A stretch of 64,000 nucleotides of DNA from Chrysophaeum taylorii (Eukaryota; Sar; Pelagophyceae; Pelagomonadales; Pelagomonadaceae), in contig JAQMWT010000681.1 of the NCBI GenBank assembly GCA_029834535.1, positions 1 through 64,000 of the forward strand, given 5' to 3'. The translations under genes were made by a program, and so were the position numbers. Shown piece after piece: positions 41,697 through 51,966 of this stretch; position 1 is the first letter of the stretch, and every line of letters begins with the position of its first letter. The notes below the pieces were generated by a model. That model was not told the origin of the DNA. It ran no database searches and saw only the letters and a program-made list of their open reading frames with translations.

Positions 41697-41717
41697 GACC
41701 GAAACGTCGTTAAACTA
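41697..41717 (+). repeat. Short recurrent motif, copy 6
   Basis: Exact consensus ACCGAAACGTCGTTAAACT, in frame (TETSLNY), followed by acgggccgaagcaa. Confidence 0.6.
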
Positions 41718-42101
41718 CGGGCCGAAGCAAACAATCGCTTCTGACCCGGTGTCACCTTCTGTGGCACGATCTGATTCGTCGTCAGCTAACACAGCCCTTG
41801 GTTTTGACGACGCACCGGAGTTATGTTTGAATTCGACTTCCGAGCCCCGTGCAGCCGATGACGCCCAAAGGAATGGACCCGCCGCCGCTACGCTCGATGC
41901 TATGAGTCTACCTCCGGACATTCAGGTGGATGACACTTCGTCTCCCCAATCGATCAACGATGCGCAGAGGATTATCTCGAATGATAAGCGCGCACCTGCT
42001 TACACGCCCATCGAACGTCGCGTGCCCTCTTATGGCCATTTCTTGACGGATGTGACGTCGGGGACGACGCCTTCTTCTTTTGCAGGGCCCCGACGAACCG
42101 A

Positions 42102-43436
42102 TTGCGGACATTTTGTTCTTTTTGCCGATGGCAGACGTTTTTGTGTGCAGACATTTTTAGTGACAGGGCGATTGCCGACATTTTAAGCGATGGCGCTGAT
42201 GATAGGCCGAGTGAAGTGGCCGAGAAAATGAATACGCAATCTGAAGAGGTGGAGAACCATATAATGCATGAACCCCCTTTAAAGCTCTGTGAAAGCCCTG
42301 GCGTATTACTCACGAACGAAGAGCTCAAAGATTTGCTGCCTGCATATGATGATGGCTATGTGATAAAGAAAGATCCCGAGCGGACTATGAGGGATGAGTA
42401 TAGCTGCCGCCCAGAATCGAATTTGGATGGGACGATCAGCACGGATAAGAGGAAGATGAGCTTACAGAAAATATGGATACGAGCTCACTGTTTCCTAAGG
42501 AAGAAACCGCCAGAGCGGAAAGAAGTGCGATTCCGACCCCGAGGCATGGATTTATTCGCCAACGGAGAGTTAATTTACGTTTGGTCGGAGTTTTGGCCAG
42601 AAGATGACGTATGTGTCGACGTTTCGATAGACGAGACGATTGAGGCAGTTTGGATAGACTTGGGGACACCTGTCGTTTACAGGGACGAAGCCGATCAAGA
42701 GAAACTGGGCCCTGCCGAACTGACACCAGCGAGAGACAAAGATAACAAGAGCCCCAGTCGAAATTCGCGCCGGCACAGACGACGCCGATCGCGCGATGAC
42801 GAATACGACGGAGGCCGATACCAATATCATTTGGGTTATTCGAGCGCTACTTTCGCGTTCCAAGCCCCGTGCGAAGCGCAGTCACCATTGGGAGTTACGA
42901 ATTACCCGAAGGCACGCTCCGCCCAACCCTCCGATGATGTTGCCGATGCCGCAGTGACGAGCAGCCATCGTTTGCAACCGGAGGAAACGACCACCAACGA
43001 TCGGATCGCTCAGTGGCCTTCTACACAGTGTGTGGAAGCAATGTCAGTCGAGGCTTTGGAATCTCCACGCTACTGGGAAGACTCAGGCTCGGAGACTGAT
43101 AAACCAACGCTCCAGGATCCAGTGTCCCCTATTCTGTCAATGTGTGCGTCGTTCAGGGACGATCGCGCTGACGACGTCATGCCAACCGAGTTGACGTCGG
43201 GGACGACGTCTTCTTTTCGTACGGACCCCCCCGAAACGGTTTTGGTCACAGACCGGACCACAGGTGCACCGATGGAGGAGACAGATCAGACCACAGGTGC
43301 GCCGATGGAGGAGAAGTGGGCAGAAATGCCCAACTGGACGGACGAGCGATTGCAGGAAACGTCCGATGAAACGAAGGAGGAAGTGAATTTACCTCCGATT
43401 GAGAAGTGTCAGAACTCGCTGCCGGTGACCGATTAG
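42102..43436 (+). pseudogene. Gag-like ORF, part 2
   Basis: 444 codons of charged, mostly low-complexity protein. It has VLLTNEELKDLLPAYDDGYV, an Arg-rich run (SRRHRRRRSRDDEYDGG), a repeated TSGTT(P/S)SSF phrase shared with part 1, and a duplicated TTGAPMEE unit (43250-43315). No enzyme motif. Probably the C-terminal gag or a gag-pol linker. Confidence 0.4.
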
Positions 43437-43493
43437 GACAGTCGAAGCGCCGATGAAGCTGAGAAGTGCGCGATTGATGGGTACGCGAGCTGG

Positions 43494-44413
43494 ATGAAGT
43501 CGTACAGCTTTCGCGGAAATAAGACAACGCGGAGCTTTCAGAAATTGTGGACGAAGGCTCCGAGCTTCCTGCTGAAGAGACCGCCGGAGCAAAGAAGGAG
43601 TCGATCGCCGAGCTGCAGCGAAGAAGCCGCGAGGAGCCGAGATACGACTGGAGTCGGTAGTGGAGAGCGACGATCCGATGGCGAGTCGATGGAAGTGTCA
43701 TGGGAAGACGAAATGAACGCCATATGGGAGAACCCAAAGGCGCCAGCGGAACGAGACGAGGAAGCCGCTGAAGCGCCGAGCTCACCCGATGTCGCGATGA
43801 AAAAGGAGAGGAAGCCACCAGACAAAGAGAGTGCGGCGGACGCTAAGGTAGAGCCAGAGACCAGACGCGCGACGCCTGAGATGGCAGCTGTGTCGATGCA
43901 GATACCGGGCGACGCGGATCTGAAGAGGCGATGCCATCATACCGCCCTGTCGCCGCGCGATGGGGGAAAGATCGAGGAAGACCTCGTCACCATCGGTTGT
44001 TTGGATACTGCTGGCATGCTTACGTTCATAGTTGGACATATTTACAAAAGACGAGACGGGCCGAAGTTCGCAACGATCATAGGTGTGGATGGAATGGCTG
44101 ATGTCGCTTATATTTGCCGCGAGATGGTCGCCAAGCTGGCGAAGGATAAGATGATCTTCGACCAAGGCGAACTCCCCGTCGAGCGCACCCTGTGCGGGTC
44201 GGGATTGAACAAGACGACGATCTACAAATGGGTTGCTTACGAATCGCTCTTGCGGACGACGTGGCAGTCCCAGTGGTTGCTATCGTAGCTGATTCGAATC
44301 AGTTATTTTTATTGGGAGCGCGCGATATTCGAGTGCTGGGGGCCGTGGTTGACTACCCGCACGATCGCAATGCGTTTCTTCGCACGCAAGTCGCATATGG
44401 CGCAAGTGGTTGA
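43494..44413 (+). pseudogene. Degenerate retropepsin region
   Basis: The frame 43494-44288 ends with KFATIIGVDGMADVAYICRE, which has the layout of a retropepsin active site (VDSGA replaced by VDGMA). The following frame 44192-44413 gives VAVPVVAIVADSNQLFLLGA then RDIRVLGAVVDY, like the second half of a retropepsin (the hydrophobic LILG-type strand). A frameshift at about 44200 separates them. The protease would process the polyprotein. Missing DSG and the shift make it inactive. Confidence 0.45.
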
Positions 44414-44648
44414 AGGTGCAGGGTCAACGAGTCGATTCCCCTATCCTAACGTTCCGATCGACTTATGAGCGCAACCCCGTAGTAGTGCCGATTTACGGTC
44501 ACCAGCACCCCGCGATGAAGCAGAGCCGGAACACGGTCGAGGATCGCGTTTTCGCTCGTTTGTGCACGATTAGAGACCTCCAGAGTCCACCGCCAGAACG
44601 AGCGGCAGTTGAAGTAACAAAACCCAGCCACCCCAGAGAGTGATTGAC

Positions 44649-45284
44649 CTAGAGGGAGCCCGTGATGAACACGGCGTTAGACATTCGAGTCGTTAATGGT
44701 AGTAAGAGACTAAGAAAAGAAGGGCTAGGGGTCACTAGTCTAGGGTTAGGAGCACTGAACACCCCTTCGAGTGAAGCTATGGTGTACGTATGTGCACGTG
44801 GCTCACTGGCATATATGTCCCAGTGATTTCGTTCGCTGACCATGTAATGACGGAGGGCTTCCGAGTCATACAGGTCGGTGAGGAGCAGGTTCGGTGGGGT
44901 CTCCAGGAACGGAGGCAAGTCAGCGCACGAAGTAGCGAGGTAAGAACCCTCGTCTTTATGTGTGATGATGTCTTTTTGTTCATTGTAGTCCACGTTTACC
45001 AGGCACCGTGCGAGTCGTGGGAAATCCACGGTGGACAGGAGCTTCGAGAAGAAGTCTGCCACATTGGCCTTACTGGGACACCAGAAACAGCGTATGCGAC
45101 GTGGGTGACCATTATCGCCCTGGTAATCGCGAATTCGGAAAAAGCGAATGTCGATATGCTTGGTCCGAGGCGTGGATTTCGGATGATTGGCTGTTGATGC
45201 AGCTCCCTCATTGTCAATCAGCAGCGGTATAGCGGGGACCTCGTGACAGGTAGGAAACCCAAACATGAAGGGGACTGATTCCAT
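44649..45284 (-). pseudogene. Copia X RNase H, C-terminal part
   Basis: Reads LIDNEGAASTANHPKSTPRT, KHIDIRFFRIRDYQ and FWCPSKANVADFFSKLL, the standard end of a copia RNase H. It is separated from the upstream ORF by a TGA (about 45294-45296) that replaces the Trp codon kept in element B (DEAVWFHT). After VDFPRLARCL it continues into a poorly conserved tail that probably overlaps the LTR. Confidence 0.75.
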
Positions 45285-45296
45285 GAGTGTGTGGAA

Positions 45297-46655
45297 TCAT
45301 ACTGCTTCATCCTCGGTGGTCGCTGCGGCAATGATCTCTGCGTGTAGTGTTGACTTGGCCGTAATGGTTAGTCTCTTGGATGACCATGACACTAGACATC
45401 CGAACACGTATACACGGCAACCAGTCGTCGATCGCAGGCGATAATTTTGTGGGTCTGTCTTCGCTAAAGGCGAGGGGCAGCGCGAGATGTTCTTTAGTTC
45501 GGGATACTTGGCGGACAGCAGCTTCACGATGTCGGATGACAAAGCTGAGCCGTCTGCTTTGTAGACCAAGCCATGGTCTGGATTTGTGTGTAGATACCTG
45601 AGCGTCACTTCTAACCAAACTACAGGTAGGCGTTCGGGCGAGTGCATCCCTTTGCAAGCACGGTTCAAGATGGTGGTGATGTCCGGTCTGACCGTGATAC
45701 TCAGGTAGATGAGAGAGCCACACACTGTTTGAAATGAATCCCGAATTTTTGCTTGCAGGGGGGTCAGCGGTACGTGGTTCTTCTTGGACAGGTCCTTAAA
45801 ATCGGCGTTGTGCGGGATGCGCTTATGCGAGAGTTGTTGCCCCAAATTGAGTTTGGAGAGGCGTTCTTTGACTTTGTGTCCTGCACTCGTTGTGAACACC
45901 CCCTTGACCGGATCATAGGTACACTTGAGACCTAGAAACGATTTAACGGCTTCTACCCACTTAACGCTGTCTCCGAATTTGTTGAAGAGCGCGTCTTTGA
46001 CTTTTTTGATGAGCGCGGTGTCTGTGCCTGTTATGAGCAGGCCATCGGCAAAGGCAGGGATTGCACACCACTGGTCCGTACTAGGGTCGTGTTTCGTGAA
46101 CAGTGTTGCGTCATTCCTGCTGCATGTGAAGCCGAGGTCGGTCATGAACTTGTTCAGATGTTTTGAGAAAAGGGCGGGTGACGACTGGAGTCCATAGAGG
46201 GCTTTGATCAGTCGGAAGCCGATCTTGCCTTTTGGATTCATCTGCCGAACTTTCTCAGTGATCTCTGGCTTTACTTGTATGCCCTTGGGCAGGTCCACCC
46301 AGATAGGCCTGTCGATGAGGCTTTGAATGAACGCCTGTGGGACATCACAGTGATGCACAGGTAGCCGATGGTGCGTGGCGACTGCGATCAGTGTGCGACC
46401 AGTGGCTAGCATTGTCGTGGGTGAGTAGACGCTGTAGAAGTCGAGTCCTACTCGGGCCAGGAAGCCTTTTACCACACATCTGGCCTTGTGCTTCAGGTAA
46501 GCACCGTTTTCAGTTTTGACCTTGAGAACAAGACGTGTAGGGAGAGCGGATCTGCCTTCGGGGACGAGAGATAGGCGGATGACGCCTTTGTCTGTGATGC
46601 CATCAAATTCTTTTGTGATACCTTCCAGGTGCTTGCGCTTCTCGTCATTGGGCAT
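45297..46655 (-). pseudogene. Copia X reverse transcriptase and RNase H
   Basis: 452 codons without a stop. RT blocks: KHKARCVVKGFLARVGLDF, SPTTMLATGRTLIAVATHHR, HHCDVPQAFIQSLIDRPIW, RLIKALYGLQSSPALFSKHL. The active-site box is AFADGLLITG, where YVDD is expected: the second Asp is Gly. Then VCGSLIYLSITVRPDITTIL, RLRSTTGCRVYVFGCLVSW and TAKSTLHAEIIAAATTEDEA. The frame is open over the whole domain but the Asp-to-Gly change should abolish polymerase activity. The next frame is cut by TGA. Confidence 0.8.
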
Positions 46656-46688
46656 TCTCTTTGGCTCTAATATCCGGTCAGGCGAATA

Positions 46689-46968
46689 TTAAAGGTCACC
46701 GGTCTTGATGTCAGGGCCATCCCCAGGTTGCGTCGAGAGCGGGTCAAAGCAAGGTGAATTGCTTCCACTTGACTGACGTCTGTATCCAGGAGCTGAGAGC
46801 GTAGGTCCTTGTTGGGGTCGTGGTGTTACCCAAACAGATGATCGTTCTCGCATCCACTGAACAGGGAGGTCCTGGAGTTGTTTGGCGCGTCCACTGCCGG
46901 CGCGGCGTCTGCGGATCCTAAGAGTGCCAGCGAGATGTCGTCGTAGGTGGTCGGCTCGCACTGGTATA
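46689..46968 (-). pseudogene. Copia X Pol linker, distal piece
   Basis: Continues the linker interrupted at the element D insertion site (QCEPTTYDDISLALL by reading through). It matches element B at 13270-13510. Confidence 0.6.
46964..46968. repeat. Target site duplication GTATA, left
   Basis: GTATA at 46964-46968 and 56408-56412 flank element D exactly. Joining the flanks gives ggactatac.agtgcgagc in the host element, matching ggactctttcaatgcgagc of element B. Confidence 0.9.
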
Positions 46969-47165
46969 TAGAGATAGAAAATCCGAATTAGCGTTAGTAC
47001 CCCCTATTCTAGGGCTAGTTCCCTTAACTTTATCACCTTTTGATTCAAGAAAACGCTGTGTTATTCACACCGGCTGTCCTCGTTCCAGGAGTCAGATTCG
47101 AGGACAGACTACCACTGTTCTCGCGCTCTGCTGAAGGGTAACACAGTTGAAATTGCTGTTCTCTA
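46969..47165 (+). repeat. 5' LTR of element D
   Basis: TAGAGATAG...TTCTCTA, 197 bp, with 6-bp terminal inverted repeats TAGAGA/TCTCTA. It carries the promoter and start of the transcript by analogy; no TATA box is obvious. Confidence 0.92.
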
Positions 47166-47184
47166 GGTATTTGGCACCAGACCC
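47166..47184 (+). promoter_or_regulatory. Putative primer-binding site of element D
   Basis: GGTATTTGGCACCAGACCC directly follows the 5' LTR. The TGG would pair with a tRNA CCA end; the tRNA was not identified. Confidence 0.4.
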
Positions 47185-47250
47185 GGTATCAGCAGAGCCT
47201 CAGGATTTCAATACGAGTTCCGCTCACTGACGTTCCTGAACCCAAGCAAA

Positions 47251-49409
47251 ATGCCAACCAATCAAGAACTCCAAAAGGAGATGCGAGAACAAGAAGCTCG
47301 CTTAGAAGCAAGGCATCAAAAAGAGATGCAAGACCAAGAAGCTCGCTTGATGGCACAATTCAATGCTCAATTAAGCGCGCTGGCCGCCCAAGTGCAAGCA
47401 ACGCAAGCACCACCACCTGCCGTCGCTGCTGCGGCTCCACCCCCCCCTCCAGCTCAACAAGATCCCAAGACCAAAGCTAACACTTTTAGTGACCCACCTA
47501 GCGCCGTTCTCAAGTCAATGGACTCGGCTCAAGTCACGCCCCAAATGCTTTCGTTTCGTGTCATGCAGTTGTTCGTTGAACATCTGATGCCTGAAACAGG
47601 CATAACCCAATATTTTTTGCAGGGCTTCTACACGTGGGAATCCGTCTTGCGCGGATCTAATGACCTCGCTGACGCTCTTCTCGGCCACTGCATCAAAGAA
47701 TACGACAAAGATCCCGACAACCACTCTACCGCCAGGAACACGCGAGATTCCCAAGCCCGTTACGTCTACTACAAAGGCGTCTACCGCAAGTTCGGCAAAC
47801 ACTTATTGGAGAACGTATACGAGCCAAAGCTCCAAGAACTTGAAGATCAAGACAAGGACCCGACCGATATGACAACAGGCAAGTTGTATCCGATCACCCA
47901 ACCTCATCTCCAAGGAAAAGAAGCCGACTTCATCGTATACCTCCGCGAGACCGTGCACCCCCTGTTTCGCCGTTTCCTACATGCCGGTAGCGACTCCGTC
48001 AAGCACCCGGCATACGACGAAATCGATGCACTCGGATCTTCCCATCCGATAGGACTCGAATTTGTGCTCCAAGCTCGCCTAGCACTCGACAAGCACACGG
48101 GCCAGAACCACGTCCACCATGCCCATTACGTATATAATGCCTTCCTGGACACGCTGTTCAACCCGGAGATCCACGAGCCTGCGCACTATATTGAATACAT
48201 GCGTCATGTCCAGCAGCAACTGCGCCAGATTACAAACGATGCTACTCTCCAACTTTCCGACCACAAGATTCTCGAGGTTTCCACCAACTGCTTCGCTTTA
48301 AGTACCCTCCAAGTTTGCCTGACACCCGCGCCCCAACACACGTCAGGGGCTTCGCGCGTCTTGCTAACTGTCTGCGCACTCCCAACGACTCGCTGTTACT
48401 CGACGAAGACAAGGAAGCCATCAACCACCTTCCCAAGCTCATCGCTCGCATCACAGTCATCTCCACTTTTGAGCGCAACTTTTGGGCTCACCTCAAGCCT
48501 CACCCAACTCTCAACTTCAAGCCTTTGCGCTTCGTCACTGACTTTGGTCGTCTGCCGACTAAAGACAAAGACAATCCACGTTTTCGCTCCCGCCGTCATG
48601 GTCTCCACTTCGCCGAAGACGATGATGACAACTCTCCCTCTGAAGATGAAATCCCTCCGGACCCCACTGAAGACACCGACCCTGTTGCTGTTTTTCTCAC
48701 CGAGGCCGACCTCGATCAAGATGACGACAACGATCTCATTCAACATCTACACGCCTATCGAAAGAAACAGGCTACACGACATCCCAAGAACCCCCCCCCA
48801 AAAAAAAAGGCTCACAATCCTCGCTCTCCGTCGTACTATGACATCAATGACAGTCCTAAGCCCAAAGCCACCCCTGTCACCCCACCGAAGAACAAGCACC
48901 GTCCCCGCGCTCCTCCTGTCACCCCCGACAAACGCGAGCACCCGCATCTTCGCAAGGTCGACTTTCCAACTCAACCTCATCCACCTAAACCATCTACTCC
49001 TGACCAGCGATTCAAGGTCCCCCTTCGTGAAGTCCGTCGCAAGCTCCAAACCATACGGAATCTCAGCCAAGCCGGTCGCCAACATACGTCCAGCTCCGAG
49101 CGCATGAGCAAGCTAATCAACCTCATCACCACCATCTCCGACGAGATACTTCTCTCCGAAGCCGATAACGATGCCGCAGAATTTCTTCAGGTGCTATCGT
49201 CCGATCCTCCGGAAGATCCACCTGATGAGGGCGAAACAGAGGAAAAAGATGACCAAGGCCATCTCGGTTTCTATGATGACCACGGACACCTGAGCCTCTA
49301 CGACGACACCATCCCCGAAGTCCACGATGAGGATGATTCCGCCGAAGATTACGCACAACGTCACAGTGACTACATGCGTGCTCTCCACCAGAGTCAGCTT
49401 TTTCGCTGA
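47251..49409 (+). pseudogene. Element D gag, one frameshift
   Basis: ATG 47251, about 85 bases after the LTR. Residues 1-50 are a coiled coil (QKEMREQEARLEARHQKEMQ), then an Ala/Pro-rich linker and a helical capsid-like body (for example EYMRHVQQQLRQITNDATLQ). A frameshift at about 48290 moves the reading frame to 48290-49409 (FERNFWAHLKPHPTLNFKPL, then an acidic and basic Pro-rich tail). No zinc knuckle. The stop TGA overlaps the ATG of the next ORF (TGATG, 49407-49411), a layout compatible with termination-reinitiation. Gag forms the particle. The gag-only element at 23422-25518 has a similar coiled-coil/Pro-rich N-terminus. Confidence 0.7.
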
Positions 49410-51565
49410 TGGTTGCCGACGACGCCTGTGCCGCCAACCACATCTTACTCAATCAGGCACCAAGCCTCACGATGACGAATTTCCCGACATCATCAACCAT
49501 CTCACCCAGAGTCGCAGATTTTCTTTGTGCAACTTACACTCCAGGCAAGACCTCAAAGAAGACTAACTCGCTGCACGGATGCAATGGACCCGGCACTGAA
49601 ACTTCATTGATTGACGGTGGCGCATCTTTTTGCTTCACACGCACAATTCGACACTTTGTTCCCGAGTCCATACGCCGGATTCCCGAACACACCATACGCA
49701 TGGGAAGAGGCACCTTGACCAGCCATTTCATCGGTGTTAAACCGTTGTACTTGCAGGCCGCAGGTCTCTCCTCAAAGGACGTCAAAGAATCCACCGGTTA
49801 CGCTTTATATCTCGTATTTCTGGTCGTCCCGCAATTCCGAAAAGGTCTGCAGGTTATCGCGACATCTCAGCTTAAAGCTCTGAACGTCCAAGCAACCGAC
49901 CCGCCATTGCCGCACGAACCATACCTCTACGAGCTTATGAACACGTCGACCGCGGATCCCCACGACTATAAGACGCTTATAGGAAAAACAGCTATAGTTC
50001 TCGCCAATCGCCAAACAAATGGCCTGTTGTCCCTGCCGTCTCATCCAAAGCAAACATTCCGCGCTGTGGTTAGTTTCCACACTGGAACACGAATGTCACT
50101 CAAGGATGAAATCGCAAACATCACACAGCATGTTGCAAAGACACGCTCGCAATCTCACATGTTAGATTTCGCTAAGCTCCAGCATCACTCCATCTTTTTA
50201 TCTGACCTCATTCGCCTCCCGCGTACCGTCGGCCAATACGCGTTTACTACCACAGCGGATCTATCTGTGCAAGCACAACCCCCTCCGCTAAAAACAGCTA
50301 TTATCGCAGGTGGACTTCACCAAGAAGGTTTTACCTCTTTTCGCAAACGCTTCGACAACCGTATTACTGTCGTGGTCACCTGCGAAATTCACCCTATTAT
50401 GCGCGCTCGCGCGCAACAACTCTTCCCGCATGCTCAGCATTATGCGGACCTCAGGAAGCTCAATGCCGCTTTACAAACCGGCAAAATCAGACTACCTCAT
50501 TTTGACTTAGCGGTTTTCACACTGCCATGTCAACATTTGAGTGTAATGAAAGAATATGACGGCTACGCCACTCCGGTGACAGCCGACCTTTTTGTCACAG
50601 AACAAATCCGCTTTGTTCGCTGCACGCTCCCGACCTACGCCATTGTCGAGAACGTCCCTCCAAACCCCCGAACTCATCACGAGTACACCCAACTCGCCAA
50701 ATGCTATCAGCGCTTAGGCTACTTCCGACACTCCGGTGTCTACAATGCCTCCGCTTTTGGTGACGTCATCAGCAAGACCCGCTATCTCGCTGTCTATGCC
50801 CGGCACCCGCTCACCGAGTACAACCTCGAGAAAAGCGCTTCTCCATGGTTAACATCTCCTCCGAGCATGGTTCCCTTTCTGGGCCCCAGCAACACTATCC
50901 CCGACGATCTCTGGATCGCCAACCCCGCCCTTCGTGGCACCGTGCCCCGCTCCACCTTGACCTACTACCAACACAAGGCCACTTTTTCCTACGCGCCCGC
51001 CAACGCCTCTAAACTCTCGATTTCCGAAAATGCCCGCATCTGCCAAATGCTCGCACGCTTCACCAAGCCCTTCACGGATCTCGGTCTAGATGCCGACGGC
51101 ACCCCCTACGCCACCATGGCGTCCATTTCCCACCTTCTGGTTTTCACATTACTGCACAACCATTTGTCGCAACACCCCACTCTCGCCGCTTGGAACACCA
51201 TCCGCTGTTTTTATGCCTCAGAGTCTCAATGTGCTTGCCATTTGGATGGAGGCATCACCCGCACCGCCGCTACTGCCGTCGCATGTAGCTACTTCCCGCG
51301 CGCCTCCCTCACCCTACATTCCAGCCCCCCTCAGATATTGGACTGTTCCCATCAACCCGCAGTCTTCTCCCCAACGCAGGCTGTTCCCTGGATGTTCCCA
51401 AGGGCACCGCCTTTCTGGTCGTCGCCTACACCACCTCCTTGGCCGCCGCTCACCGCTGCTCGCGCCCGTCCACTTGGGTCCACTAAATATGATATATTTG
51501 AATATGAATCGTTCGCATCCTGGCTTTGCCGCGATCGACCCACGAGGACGAATTACTCTCGATGA
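49409..51565 (+). CDS. Element D Pol N-terminal: protease and DNA methyltransferase
   Basis: 718 codons. Protease: SLIDGGASFCFTRT with DGGA in place of the usual D[ST]GA (residues 69-72). Methyltransferase: motif I AIIAGGLHQEGF (297-308), II TCEIHP (324-329), III YADLRKL (345-351), IV FTLPCQHLS with nucleophile Cys374 (codon 50528-50530), VI AIVENVPP (411-418), VIII SKTRYLAVYA (455-464). LSISENARICQM (536-547) is a possible motif IX. These are the standard C5-cytosine DNMT motifs in order. DNMTs transfer methyl from SAM to cytosine C5. From about residue 640 the frame departs from coding sequence, and the true continuation is in the frame of 51090-52019. ATG overlaps the gag stop. Target specificity cannot be read. 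Confidence 0.85.
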   Translation: MVADDACAANHILLNQAPSLTMTNFPTSSTISPRVADFLCATYTPGKTSKKTNSLHGCNGPGTETSLIDGGASFCFTRTIRHFVPESIRRIPEHTIRMGRGTLTSHFIGVKPLYLQAAGLSSKDVKESTGYALYLVFLVVPQFRKGLQVIATSQLKALNVQATDPPLPHEPYLYELMNTSTADPHDYKTLIGKTAIVLANRQTNGLLSLPSHPKQTFRAVVSFHTGTRMSLKDEIANITQHVAKTRSQSHMLDFAKLQHHSIFLSDLIRLPRTVGQYAFTTTADLSVQAQPPPLKTAIIAGGLHQEGFTSFRKRFDNRITVVVTCEIHPIMRARAQQLFPHAQHYADLRKLNAALQTGKIRLPHFDLAVFTLPCQHLSVMKEYDGYATPVTADLFVTEQIRFVRCTLPTYAIVENVPPNPRTHHEYTQLAKCYQRLGYFRHSGVYNASAFGDVISKTRYLAVYARHPLTEYNLEKSASPWLTSPPSMVPFLGPSNTIPDDLWIANPALRGTVPRSTLTYYQHKATFSYAPANASKLSISENARICQMLARFTKPFTDLGLDADGTPYATMASISHLLVFTLLHNHLSQHPTLAAWNTIRCFYASESQCACHLDGGITRTAATAVACSYFPRASLTLHSSPPQILDCSHQPAVFSPTQAVPWMFPRAPPFWSSPTPPPWPPLTAARARPLGSTKYDIFEYESFASWLCRDRPTRTNYSR

Positions 51566-51925
51566 CCCCAAGAGACTCATAATGTCCAAAGCACGTCCCA
51601 CTTACGCGGACTATGTCGGCCACATCGGAGACACGCTTCAGAAAAGCACCAAGTGTTACTCGGTCACTGGCTCGTACACAACCAACACGAGCTACTCCAA
51701 CGCCTTGCTGCTGACCTCTCCAGACCACATCCGCTATGCGACCCTCAACGAAATCGCAAAGTTTGGACACCACTCGGACCCGGAACTGCTCCGTCTGTTC
51801 CAACAGCACCCGCCGTACTTCGCGTTTAAGGCACTGGCCAACGCCGTCCCGCACAATATGCTGCAGGCAAAGTACAGCGCTGTTCTCGCACTCCACGAAT
51901 CGCACCACCACGTGAACTTTCACAT
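51300..51925 (+). pseudogene. Element D methyltransferase C-terminal part
   Basis: In the frame of 51090-52019 the protein continues with ITLDDPKRLIMSKARPTYAD, then SPDHIRYATLNEIAKFGHHS (motif IX-like) and FAFKALANAVPHNMLQAKY (motif X-like, GNAVP changed to ANAVP; about 51820-51870). The stretch between motif VIII and here (about 350 residues) would be the target recognition domain plus an insertion. A frameshift near 51330-51480 and the 23-bp duplication at 51922 bound this segment. Confidence 0.6.
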
Positions 51926-51966
51926 CGAATGGGCAACAATACGCACATCGAATGGGCAACAATACG
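51920..51966 (+). repeat. 23-bp tandem duplication
   Basis: cacatcgaatgggcaacaat followed by acg occurs twice in direct succession, changing the reading frame between the methyltransferase and the integrase. Confidence 0.85.

Larger units (their letters stand above)
41134..42186 (+). pseudogene. Gag-like ORF, part 1
   Basis: 350 codons. An acidic N-terminus with a coiled coil (ELQELYELEEALRQEDAKNA) is followed by a Cys/His cluster CRFPGRRCACDCGGHSGHSS (about 41500-41560) that looks like a modified zinc knuckle. Two imperfect repeats LNYGQKQS / LNYGPKQT come from the short motif copies. The stop at 42184 lies within a duplicated DGRRFC / DILSDG region; the following frame continues the protein, so a frameshift lies between 42110 and 42180. 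Confidence 0.45.
41134..44643 (+). mobile_element. Third LTR element, gag-protease half
   Basis: Three consecutive plus-strand reading frames give a gag-like protein and a degenerate retropepsin. RT and beyond are missing. At about 44643 it meets the 3' end of copia element X. It carries two copies of the short recurrent motif in frame. Confidence 0.55.
44645..46968 (-). mobile_element. Copia element X, 3' part (RT and RNase H)
   Basis: Downstream part of element X, separated from its 5' part (56408-63484) by the insertion of element D. On the minus strand: end of Pol linker, RT, RNase H, then a possible polypurine tract (CGAAGGGG, about 44768) and short 3' LTR-like sequence down to ~44645. 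The second LTR is beyond the window, so the end is not confirmed. Confidence 0.75.

Noticed and set aside
767-41717. Hammerhead ribozyme at the ACCGAAACGTCGTTAAACT copies
   Set aside because: The GAAAC and GTC parts are present, but none of the six copies has a CUGANGA core upstream with a stem II, so the fold cannot form.
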